From Bacillota bacterium (GTDB taxonomy: Bacteria > Bacillota > Clostridia > Oscillospirales > Acutalibacteraceae): a stretch of 5,808 nucleotides of DNA. The translations under genes were made by a program, and so were the position numbers. Positions 1-5,731 of the stretch are shown here, one piece after another. The notes below the pieces were generated by a model. It was not told where the DNA came from. It ran no database searches and was given only the letters and a program-made list of their open reading frames with translations. The stretch is taken from the NCBI GenBank assembly GCA_029007015.1, contig JAQXHB010000070.1, forward strand, positions 1-5,808, in the 5' to 3' direction. How positions within the stretch are numbered: position 1 is the first letter of the stretch; every line of letters begins with the position of its first letter.

Positions 1-2112
1 AACAATATTCCGATATTGGGTACGTCGGCAAAGAGCATAGATATCGCCGAGGACAGAGAGCAGTTTGACAGACTGCTTGAAAAGTATGATATTTCACGTC
101 CTAAGGGCAAAGGTGTAACCTCGCTTGAAGAAGCGCTTAAAACTGCCGATGAACTGGGTTATCCCGTACTGCTGCGTCCGTCGTATGTAATCGGCGGCCA
201 GAATATGAAAATTGTCCACGATGCCTCTGAGGTTGAGACATACATGAATCGAATCTTGGCGCAGGGCATTGATAACCCTGTTCTGGTCGACAAATATATG
301 ATGGGTATTGAACTGGATGTTGATGTCATTTCAGACGGCAAGGATATACTCATACCGGGCATAATGGAACACATTGAGCGCGCCGGTGTTCACAGCGGCG
401 ACTCAATTGCCGTTTATCCGCCATACAACATAAACGATATGATGACCGAGCGCATCGTCGACTGTTCGCGCAAGTTGGCTCTGTCGATGGCTACCAAGGG
501 ACTGGTTAACATCCAGTATCTCATTTGGCAAAATGAGTTGTATGTCATCGAGGTTAATCCCCGCGCGTCGCGCACGGTGCCGTATATCAGCAAGGTAACC
601 GGCGTGCCTATGGTAGATGTCGCATCCAGAGTAATGCTTGGCCAACCGCTTGCATCGCTCGGCTACGGCACTGGACTGTATAAGACACCGCCGTACTTTA
701 CTGTTAAGGTACCTGTATTCTCGTTTGAAAAACTGACCGATGTTAACTCTTACTTGGGGCCGGAGATGAAATCAACCGGTGAAGTTCTGGGTATCGGCAA
801 AACGCTTGAGGAGGCACTGTTCAAGGGGCTTACATCATCAGGACTGGTCGTCGGCAATACTTCAGGCGACCGCCACGGTGTGTTTATCAGGGTTGACACT
901 CACGATTTAACCGAGATAGTCGGTCTGGCCAAAAAACTGGACGACCTCAAGTTCAGCATTTTTGCCACCGATGAAACTGCCGATGCCATCTCGGCGCTCG
1001 GCATTGATGTTGAGCGCGTTGAGGGAATAAAAGAGAGCGAGCACGCATTTGAACTGCTTGAGAGCGGCAAGATAGACTATATTGTCTATACCGGAGCGCT
1101 CATGGATTCAACGGTAGATGACTACATCGCTTTGCACAGACGGGCACTGCAGTTGTCCATTCCGTGCTTTACATCGCTTGACACAGCCAATGCTCTGGCC
1201 GACACCATCGCCGGACGGTACAGCCAGATTAACACCGAACTGGTTGATATGAATGATTTGCGCACCGAGCGTCAACTGCTTTCATTCTCAAAGATGCAGG
1301 CCACGGGAGATGACTATATCTTTATCAACAACTTTGACGGCAGTATCACATGCCCCGAGTCGCTGTGTATAACTCTATGCGGCCGCCACACCGGTATCGG
1401 CGGATACGGTATTGTGCTTATCGAGGACAGTGATGTCGCTGACGCAAAGATGCGCATATTCAACCGCGACGGCTCGGTCGGCATGATGGCGGGCAACAGC
1501 ATACGCTGTGTTGCAAAGTACCTCTATGACAACAATATCGTTAAAAAGAGTGATATCACTGTTGAAACCGATGTCGGTATAAAACATCTGCATCTGTATA
1601 CCGCGGCGGGCGAGGTCAGCACAGTAACAGTCGATATGGGCGCCGTTGAATTTAAGCCTGAACGGATACCGGTTGCAATTGAATCAGAACGCATTGTAAA
1701 CTATCCGGTCAACATCAACGGCGATGATTACAATATCACCTGTCTGTCGGTCGGTAACCCGCACTGTGTTGTCTTTGTCGACCGCGTCGACGCAGTTGAT
1801 ATTGCCAGTGTAGGGCCCAAGTTCGAGCATGCAGATATATTCCCACAGCGCATCAACACCGAGTTTATCCGTGTTGTCAACAAGAACACCATCAAAATGC
1901 GCGTCTGGGAGCGCGGAAACGGTGAGACCCGCGCTTGCGGCACCGGCGCGTGCGCGGCAGTCATTGCGGCTACCGAAAACGGCCTGTGCAATAAGGGCGA
2001 GCCGGTAACGGTCAAGACGCGCGGCGGCGACCTCATTGTTGAGTACAATGATGACGGCGTCAAACTGACCGGCAATGCGATGCTGGTCTATAACGGCACT
2101 GTCAAGTATTAA
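1..2112 (+). CDS. carB-dapF: CarB-DapF fusion: carbamoyl-phosphate synthase large subunit (C-terminal half) joined to a diaminopimelate epimerase domain; 5' end outside window
   Basis: The frame is open from base 1 and CarB similarity begins at once, so TTG at 16 is not the start. Using window codons, 1-~300 is the second CarB ATP-grasp domain, which makes carbamoyl phosphate from carbamate and ATP. Visible motifs are RPSYVIGG, GIMEHIERAGVHSGDS, VIEVNPRASRTVP and LGPEMKSTGEVLGIG. Codons ~310-415 are the MGS-like allosteric domain (FATDETADAI, SLDTANALADTI). About 670 N-terminal residues, by comparison with E. coli CarB, must lie upstream. Without a stop or real linker the frame runs into a full-length DapF domain (codons ~425-703). 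No Shine-Dalgarno precedes the only nearby internal ATG (1249), so one polypeptide of roughly 1,370 residues is expected. It is cytoplasmic and would serve pyrimidine/arginine and lysine/peptidoglycan synthesis. A terminator follows. The CarB assignment is very secure; DapF family membership is secure, its activity is not. Confidence 0.95.
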   Translation, partial: NNIPILGTSAKSIDIAEDREQFDRLLEKYDISRPKGKGVTSLEEALKTADELGYPVLLRPSYVIGGQNMKIVHDASEVETYMNRILAQGIDNPVLVDKYMMGIELDVDVISDGKDILIPGIMEHIERAGVHSGDSIAVYPPYNINDMMTERIVDCSRKLALSMATKGLVNIQYLIWQNELYVIEVNPRASRTVPYISKVTGVPMVDVASRVMLGQPLASLGYGTGLYKTPPYFTVKVPVFSFEKLTDVNSYLGPEMKSTGEVLGIGKTLEEALFKGLTSSGLVVGNTSGDRHGVFIRVDTHDLTEIVGLAKKLDDLKFSIFATDETADAISALGIDVERVEGIKESEHAFELLESGKIDYIVYTGALMDSTVDDYIALHRRALQLSIPCFTSLDTANALADTIAGRYSQINTELVDMNDLRTERQLLSFSKMQATGDDYIFINNFDGSITCPESLCITLCGRHTGIGGYGIVLIEDSDVADAKMRIFNRDGSVGMMAGNSIRCVAKYLYDNNIVKKSDITVETDVGIKHLHLYTAAGEVSTVTVDMGAVEFKPERIPVAIESERIVNYPVNINGDDYNITCLSVGNPHCVVFVDRVDAVDIASVGPKFEHADIFPQRINTEFIRVVNKNTIKMRVWERGNGETRACGTGACAAVIAATENGLCNKGEPVTVKTRGGDLIVEYNDDGVKLTGNAMLVYNGTVKY
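1273..2112 (+). other. DapF-like domain of the fusion, lacking the first catalytic cysteine
   Basis: Codons ~425-703 (about 279 residues) match the length of a free-standing DapF (274 in E. coli), the PLP-independent racemase that converts LL- to meso-diaminopimelate with two cysteines. Seen: KMQATGDDY near the start, FNRDGS, NPHC (586-589), RINTEF, WERGNGETRACGTGAC. Family substrate-contact positions kept are Asn488, Asn586, Asn619, Glu637 and Arg638, and the second catalytic Cys is Cys646 (1936-1938). Changed: the family motif MCGN[GA]xRC reads MAGNSIRC, so the first catalytic Cys is Ala497 (GCG, 1489-1491); the substrate-binding Asn of GxGND is Asp437 (1309-1311). The residue roles come from the Haemophilus/E. 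coli enzyme family. The rest of the fold is intact with no stop, so it does not look like a decaying copy. It may be a divergent active enzyme, a one-cysteine isomerase, or a non-catalytic module. Confidence 0.88.
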
Positions 2113-2134
2113 GCCGCAAATTCAGTGAATAGGG

Positions 2135-2178
2135 TAGGGCAGTCTTTGCTGTGTGCAGAGACTGCCCTAACTTTTTTA
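2135..2178 (+). terminator. Rho-independent terminator of carB-dapF
   Basis: A perfect 10-bp inverted repeat (AGGGCAGTCT at 2136-2145, AGACTGCCCT at 2159-2168) extends inward by TTGC/GCAG with one G-T wobble and outward by one T-A pair. This gives a stem of about 15 bp with a 5-nt TGTGT loop (2150-2154). TAAC and a run of six T (2172-2177) follow. It lies about 23 bp after the stop codon and separates the fusion gene from the downstream operon. Confidence 0.93.
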
Positions 2179-2250
2179 ACAAGTCACAAAACACCGCCTC
2201 GCATATTGCACAAAGGCAACTGATAATTTATGAGTGACGCGGAGATAAAT

Positions 2251-2352
2251 AGTTGACATAAATACAGTTACATACAATATTTTGTGTTTACATAAAACAG
2301 TTTACATAATATTATGCAAATTTACATAATTATATTAACATAATATTAAGCA
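2251..2352 (+). repeat. Three tandem 34-bp units carrying six TTTACATAA-like boxes
   Basis: Boxes (family TTTACATAA): TTGACATAA 2253, GTTACATAC 2267, TTTACATAA 2287, TTTACATAA 2301, TTTACATAA 2321, TTAACATAA 2335. The C of each ACATA falls at 2257, 2271, 2291, 2305, 2325 and 2339, so the steps are 14, 20, 14, 20, 14 bp. This makes three 34-bp units (2251-2284, 2285-2318, 2319-2352); units 2 and 3 are the most alike. Around the fourth box, 2301-2320 is a near-perfect 20-bp palindrome centred on CATAATATTATG. Two further boxes occur at 2472 and 2481, off register. The spacing suggests an operator array for a DNA-binding protein; the protein is unknown. Confidence 0.7.
2287..2315 (+). promoter_or_regulatory. 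Candidate sigma-A promoter inside the box array
   Basis: TTTACA (2287-2292) is 17 bp from TATTAT (2310-2315), matching the -35 and -10 consensus at 5 of 6 positions each. The -35 lies within the third array box and the -10 just after the fourth, so a box-binding protein would block it. AT-rich DNA gives such matches by chance fairly often. Confidence 0.35.
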
Positions 2353-2363
2353 ATATGTATAAA
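2335..2363 (+). promoter_or_regulatory. Candidate sigma-A promoter at the end of the array
   Basis: TTAACA (2335-2340), part of the sixth array box, is 17 bp from TATAAA (2358-2363), with 5 of 6 matches in each hexamer. It would read toward spoIIM-xerD. It competes with the candidates at 2287-2315 and 2388-2416; sequence alone cannot rank them firmly. Confidence 0.35.
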
Positions 2364-2387
2364 CTTTAAAAATAGGCACTTTTTCTA

Positions 2388-2416
2388 TTGAAATTTCGGT
2401 TGAAATATATTATAGT
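2388..2416 (+). promoter_or_regulatory. Candidate sigma-A promoter for spoIIM-xerD
   Basis: TTGAAA (2388-2393) is 17 bp from TATAGT (2411-2416), with 5 of 6 matches each. It lies outside the box array. Transcription would begin near 2423 and leave a leader of about 110 nt before the spoIIM start. No convincing sporulation sigma-E promoter accompanies it, although spoIIM is a sigma-E gene in Bacillus subtilis. Confidence 0.45.
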
Positions 2417-2532
2417 AATATTACGCGATTTTTGTCTATTTTGTTTTTATGTGAACCAATGTTTGAACAGAGTAACATAATTACATAGGCTTGTTCATAT
2501 TATTTATTACTTTAATTTTGAGGTGATAAATA

Positions 2533-3117
2533 ATGAATAAGCGATTTCGCGGATACACTGTGCGAGCAAATGACAACCATTTTCGCTTGATACTATTGCT
2601 TTGTTTTTTGTATGCTGTCGGCGTGCTTTTCGGTTCAGTTGCGGCACGCCGCGACAGCGACTTGCTGAATTTGTATTTCAACTCAGCCTTCGGCGCCAGA
2701 GAGAAGGCCGGTCTTACCGGGTGTATTCTGTCGTCGATATCCTGTAATTTGCCGGTTGTTGCGCTTTGCTTTATTGGGTCGATTACTGTGTTTGGCTTTG
2801 TTGTTTCGGTTGCCTCGGTCGCTGTTAAGGGCACATTATGCGGATATATTACTGCTGTGATGTATTCGTCCGGCCTGTTCGGGTTTTATTTCTCGGCAGT
2901 GCTTTTGCCGCTGTTGCTGTCGTCACTGCTGCTTATCGTGTTCAGCGTGTCTGTTACCAACTCATCGCTCCGGTTGACCCGTCTGTCGGTCGGCAAGGGT
3001 CGTGCTGAATATGATCTGCCGTCGGTCATGCGCATCTTTCTGGCGGTTGCGCTTCTGAGCGTTATATGCTGTGTTATTGACGGCCTATTTTCATGGATGT
3101 TTTACTTAATATTTTAA
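2533..3117 (+). CDS. spoIIM: Stage II sporulation protein M-like integral membrane protein
   Basis: A 194-residue, strongly hydrophobic protein with a short basic N-terminus and hydrophobic segments near residues 18-36, 73-98, 113-141 and 165-194. The segment GVLFGSV in the first helix and the VKGTLCGYITAVMY stretch after the second recall SpoIIM of Bacillus (GVIFGAV; LKGIVVGF). Its length is close to the family's (about 200-215). In that family SpoIIM is a mother-cell membrane protein that anchors the SpoIIP/SpoIID peptidoglycan-degrading complex during engulfment. The xerD gene 18 bp downstream supports the call, since spoIIM lies close to xerD in Bacillus and related Firmicutes. ATG 2533 is chosen because GAGGTGAT (2520-2527) precedes it by 5 nt. 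The match rests on hydrophobic pattern, short motifs and context, so another SpoIIM/DUF95-family membrane protein remains possible. Confidence 0.68.
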   Translation: MNKRFRGYTVRANDNHFRLILLLCFLYAVGVLFGSVAARRDSDLLNLYFNSAFGAREKAGLTGCILSSISCNLPVVALCFIGSITVFGFVVSVASVAVKGTLCGYITAVMYSSGLFGFYFSAVLLPLLLSSLLLIVFSVSVTNSSLRLTRLSVGKGRAEYDLPSVMRIFLAVALLSVICCVIDGLFSWMFYLIF

Positions 3118-3135
3118 AGTAGAGGGTAATTTACA

Positions 3136-4029
3136 ATGCAGGACTTACATCAACAATTTGAAACATATTTGGTTGATACAAAGGGCGTTTCAGACAACAC
3201 CCTTGAGTCCTACATGCGCGATATCAGGCAGTATGACAGTTATCTTAAGACTATCGGCATTGACAGTCCGGTCGATGCTACTGCCGAAACTTTTACCAAG
3301 TACATCGATACACTTGGCCGCGCCGGCCGTTCCAACGCCACCATGACTCGCGTTGTGGCTTCTGTCCGTTGCTATTACATATTTCTCAATACCATCGGTG
3401 TTGCCGGCGGCAATCCGGTCAACGGCGTCAAACTTGAGAGAACAGAGAAAAAATTGCCCGAGATTATGACCGGCAAAGAGGTTGATTTGCTGCTTTCTCA
3501 GGCCGTCAGCACCGACCCCAAGGGCTGCCGTGACAAGGCTATGCTGGAACTGCTTTATGCCACCGGAATACGCGTATCAGAACTGATTGGGCTTAATATT
3601 GACGATGTCAACCTTGACATAGGCATCCTACACTGCACCGGCAGTAAAAATGAGCGTGTTATACCTATATACCCGCAGGCCGTCGCGGCGATACATGATT
3701 ATGTCAACCGTGTGCGCAGTATTACCGTGCTCGACCGCAATGAGCAGGCGCTGTTTGTCAATATGAACGGCTCGCGTCTGACCCGTCAGGGCTTTTGGAA
3801 GATAATTAAGCAGTATGCCAAGCAGGCAGGCATCAAGAAAGATATAACGCCGCACACACTGCGCCACTCATTTGCGGCACATCTGCTTGAAAACGGCGCC
3901 CAGTTGAAGGATATCCAGGAAATGCTCGGTCATTCCGATATTTCATCGACACAGGTGTATGCGCACATAATGAAGGACAAGTACTCTAATGTATATAATA
4001 AGTTTCATCCCAGGGCTCGCGCCAAATGA
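3136..4029 (+). CDS. xerD: Tyrosine recombinase XerD (site-specific recombinase)
   Basis: The 297-residue length is typical of XerC/XerD. Residues ~3-90 form the N-terminal SAM-like DNA-binding domain (TKGVSDNTLESYMRDIRQY); ~108-290 form the catalytic domain. Catalytic residues seen are Arg146 (ATGIRVSEL), His240 and Arg243 (HTLRHSFAAHLL), His266 (LGHSDISST) and nucleophile Tyr275 (QVYAH). The usual GKGxKER hairpin that carries the catalytic lysine reads TGSKNER, one residue shorter, with Lys171 the likely equivalent. Xer recombinases resolve chromosome dimers at dif with FtsK; in B. subtilis XerD also unloads SMC near the terminus. ATG 3136 follows AGAGGG (3121-3126) by 9 nt. The 18-bp gap after spoIIM suggests one operon. 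The Firmicute spoIIM-xerD linkage favours XerD over XerC or an element-borne integrase, and no mobile-element genes flank it. Confidence 0.9.
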   Translation: MQDLHQQFETYLVDTKGVSDNTLESYMRDIRQYDSYLKTIGIDSPVDATAETFTKYIDTLGRAGRSNATMTRVVASVRCYYIFLNTIGVAGGNPVNGVKLERTEKKLPEIMTGKEVDLLLSQAVSTDPKGCRDKAMLELLYATGIRVSELIGLNIDDVNLDIGILHCTGSKNERVIPIYPQAVAAIHDYVNRVRSITVLDRNEQALFVNMNGSRLTRQGFWKIIKQYAKQAGIKKDITPHTLRHSFAAHLLENGAQLKDIQEMLGHSDISSTQVYAHIMKDKYSNVYNKFHPRARAK

Positions 4030-4055
4030 GTTTTTTACATTAGTGGCCGGCCTTT

Positions 4056-4061
4056 AGGAGG
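4056..4061 (+). promoter_or_regulatory. Shine-Dalgarno that fixes a TTG start
   Basis: A complete AGGAGG stands 8 nt before TTG 4070. The next in-frame ATG (4082) would be 20 nt away, too far for this site, so TTG is taken as the true start. Confidence 0.85.
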
Positions 4062-4069
4062 AATCAGTC

Positions 4070-5461
4070 TTGGCTAATTTTATGAGCAAACTTTTTAATT
4101 ATGAGAAAGAGGGACCGGGCGTCTCAAAGGAAAAAACAGACAGCGCGTTTGTTCGCTTTTTCAAAGTTTATAAGGATAAATTTTGGAAACTGATGTTAAT
4201 CAGCGTCATTTACACGGTCTGCTTGCTTATAGTTGGGGCAATATGCCTTTTGCCGTACAATCATTTCTTTGCAAACAAAAATCCGTTTGCGAAACACTTA
4301 GAGGATAAAAATGTCAACAGCAGTATTGTCAAACTGGCTGAGCGTTATGTATACTATGAGAATTTCAGCGACGAGCAACTCAATGCTGCTGCGGTATATG
4401 TTGACTCGATTTGCAACACGCTTGATTCTATTGATGAAACAATCGTGACCGACGGTTTTGACCGTCTGGATATCAAGAGTTTAACGGCAGAGCAATTAAA
4501 CGCACTGACAGAGGATTTTGACGGCCTTTTTAGTTCACTCAATCTGCGTATTGTTGAGCAGGAGGGGGACGGTTCTGTTCAGTATTATAATGTTATTGAC
4601 AAGAATGACTATGTCACGCTGACCTATCATTTTACCGAAAATCAGATACACCTGACCGAGAGTGTGCCGCGGCTTTACGACATGAACCGGCTGGTTAAGA
4701 TACTCATCTGCTTGATTCCGCTCATTCTGCTCGGCCCGATTCATGCAGGCATAACGCGAGTTACGCGTGACTTTGTGCGCGGCGAACCGGTATTTTTGAT
4801 GTCGGATATGTGGGACGCCATCAAGAAAAACTGGTGGCAGTCGTTTGTCATTTCGATTGTGCAGTATGTGGGCGCGTTCCTTTTATCAATCGGGTGGTTC
4901 TATTACAATAATCTCGCCGTCAACAGTATCATGTCAACCATCGGCGTGGCCGCAGTCTTACTTGCGATAATCATATTTGTTTCAATGCAGTTTTATATCA
5001 TGCTCATGCAGGTGACCCTTGATTTAAAACTGGGCAAGATATTCAAAAATGCCGCATTGTTCTCGGTCATTTCGCTGTTCAAAAATTTGATGATAATCGC
5101 CATAGTTGCCTTGTTGCTGGCCGCAACATTCATGCTGTATATTTTCGGACTTACATGGTCGATTATAATTCCTTTCCTGGTTATTGCGTGGGTGTTTGTG
5201 CTGTTTGGCTTTATATTCTACCTGATAAGCGCGGTGTCGTATCCGTCCATTCAGCAATATGTCATTGACCCGTATTACAACGAGAATCAGGCTGAAACAT
5301 CGAGCGGTATTATTGCGGCCGATGTCAACAGCGAGTCTGAGAGCCGTTTGGAAGGGGAGAAGGACGACGAGTCTAAATCGGAATATGTCTACCACAACGG
5401 CAGAATGGTACATCGCTCGGTTTTTGAAAAAGAAAATCTGTTTAATGATGACAAATCATAA
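4070..5461 (+). CDS. YesL/DUF624-type multi-pass membrane protein with large extracytoplasmic insert
   Basis: 463 residues starting at TTG. A basic cytoplasmic N-terminus (FFKVYKDKFWKL, 30-41) leads to TM1 (~41-62); then comes a polar, acidic region (~63-205); then TM2 (~207-225) running into GPIHAGITRVTRDFVRGEP, the sort of motif found after TM2 in YesL/DUF624 proteins. Four more helices follow (~257-277, 289-310, 338-356, 361-387). The last ~70 residues are an acidic, Ser/Glu-rich cytoplasmic tail. YesL proteins are about 210 residues and often sit near carbohydrate transport genes; their molecular role is unknown to me. Here ~140 residues are inserted between TM1 and TM2 and a tail is added. 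By the positive-inside rule the insert faces outward. It follows xerD by 40 bp and may be co-transcribed; a hairpin follows. Family call moderate; function unknown. Confidence 0.72.
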   Translation: MANFMSKLFNYEKEGPGVSKEKTDSAFVRFFKVYKDKFWKLMLISVIYTVCLLIVGAICLLPYNHFFANKNPFAKHLEDKNVNSSIVKLAERYVYYENFSDEQLNAAAVYVDSICNTLDSIDETIVTDGFDRLDIKSLTAEQLNALTEDFDGLFSSLNLRIVEQEGDGSVQYYNVIDKNDYVTLTYHFTENQIHLTESVPRLYDMNRLVKILICLIPLILLGPIHAGITRVTRDFVRGEPVFLMSDMWDAIKKNWWQSFVISIVQYVGAFLLSIGWFYYNNLAVNSIMSTIGVAAVLLAIIIFVSMQFYIMLMQVTLDLKLGKIFKNAALFSVISLFKNLMIIAIVALLLAATFMLYIFGLTWSIIIPFLVIAWVFVLFGFIFYLISAVSYPSIQQYVIDPYYNENQAETSSGIIAADVNSESESRLEGEKDDESKSEYVYHNGRMVHRSVFEKENLFNDDKS

Positions 5462-5462
5462 T

Positions 5463-5501
5463 AATGAGCACTCCGGAGTAGGTATCTTCGGGGTGCTCAT
5501 T
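5463..5501 (+). terminator. Probable intrinsic terminator after the YesL-type gene
   Basis: TGAGCACTCCG (5465-5475) pairs with CGGGGTGCTCA (5489-5499), 11 bp with one G-T wobble, extended outward by two A-T pairs and inward by one wobble. The loop is about 11 nt. It begins 2 bp after the stop codon. Only three T follow, so termination may be weak; the opposite strand also has a T-rich flank. Confidence 0.7.
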
Positions 5502-5521
5502 TAGATGCAGAAGATATTAAA

Positions 5522-5539
5522 TTGTTAATTTATTAACAA
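5522..5539. repeat. Perfect 8-bp inverted repeat TTGTTAAT-TT-ATTAACAA
   Basis: TTGTTAAT (5522-5529) and ATTAACAA (5532-5539) are exact reverse complements around TT. The short 2-bp centre suits a dimeric regulator's operator better than an RNA hairpin. The partner is unknown. Confidence 0.5.
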
Positions 5540-5563
5540 ATATTTATTATAACACATTCATTA

Positions 5564-5578
5564 TATGATAATATCATA
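5564..5578. repeat. Perfect 7-bp inverted repeat TATGATA-A-TATCATA
   Basis: The two arms are exact reverse complements around a single A, 24 bp after the previous inverted repeat. It could be an operator; chance is possible in such AT-rich DNA. Confidence 0.4.
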
Positions 5579-5661
5579 AATGTGACGAAATACTGCCGCT
5601 GGGCGATATAATAGAAGCCATACAATCAAAATAACGGTGCTGATAATCGGTTGAAATTAAA

Positions 5662-5675
5662 TGAAAACGGTTTCA
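5662..5675. promoter_or_regulatory. Catabolite-responsive element (cre), CcpA-type operator
   Basis: TGAAAACGGTTTCA matches the cre consensus TGWAANCGNTNWCA at every position, in both orientations, and has the central CG typical of LacI/GalR-family operators. A match is expected about once per million random positions. CcpA with Hpr-Ser-P binds such sites in Firmicutes. The controlled gene is probably to the right of the window, since the gene to the left ends at a terminator. A different LacI-family regulator could use the same site. Confidence 0.62.
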
Positions 5676-5731
5676 AGACACATTTACCGATGTGCTGATG
5701 TTGGCATCGAACAGAAATTTTTAAATCAAAC

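Larger units (their letters stand above)
2179..2532. other. AT-rich intergenic control region, no gene seen
   Basis: No coding frame on either strand looks real in these 354 bases. An antisense frame that crosses into the next gene has no recognisable protein. The stretch is far richer in A+T than the flanking genes. It holds the 34-bp box array, several sigma-A-like promoters, a leader with alternative weak hairpins, and the ribosome binding site of the next gene. Its first ~70 bases (2180-2250) show nothing I recognise. Confidence 0.75.

Noticed and set aside
16..18. TTG at 16 as the start of the first gene
   Set aside because: The frame is open to base 1 and CarB similarity is already present there (NNIPILGTSAKSIDIAEDRE); no ribosome binding site can be seen.
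1249..1251. Internal ATG as a separate dapF start
   Set aside because: There is no Shine-Dalgarno in front and it lies within the end of the CarB part; a single fused protein is simpler.
1728..2075. Antisense open frames, here and at 2481-2834 and 5024-5413
   Set aside because: They lie opposite well-supported genes, have no recognisable domains, and are expected by-products of the real genes' codon use.
2271..2278. CATACAAT, a perfect sigma-E -10 element upstream of spoIIM
   Set aside because: No sigma-E-like -35 lies at the proper 13-15 bp distance, and the octamer is part of the second array box. It is worth remembering if transcript mapping points here.
2299..2326. A complete 28-bp dif site
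   Set aside because: The left 11 bases match the XerD arm in reverse, but the right side has no XerC arm and the palindrome centre is 2 bp, not 6 bp.
2251..2352. CRISPR array or replication-origin iterons
   Set aside because: The units are only partly alike with no unique spacers, and there are no DnaA boxes or replication genes.
1273..4029. dapF-xer linkage as in the E. coli dapF-xerC operon
   Set aside because: Here the DapF domain is fused to CarB and a terminator, a long spacer and spoIIM separate it from xerD, so the closeness is probably accidental.
3136..4029. xerD as the integrase of a mobile element
   Set aside because: There is no excisionase, attachment-site repeat or phage gene nearby, and the spoIIM neighbour fits the chromosomal xerD locus.
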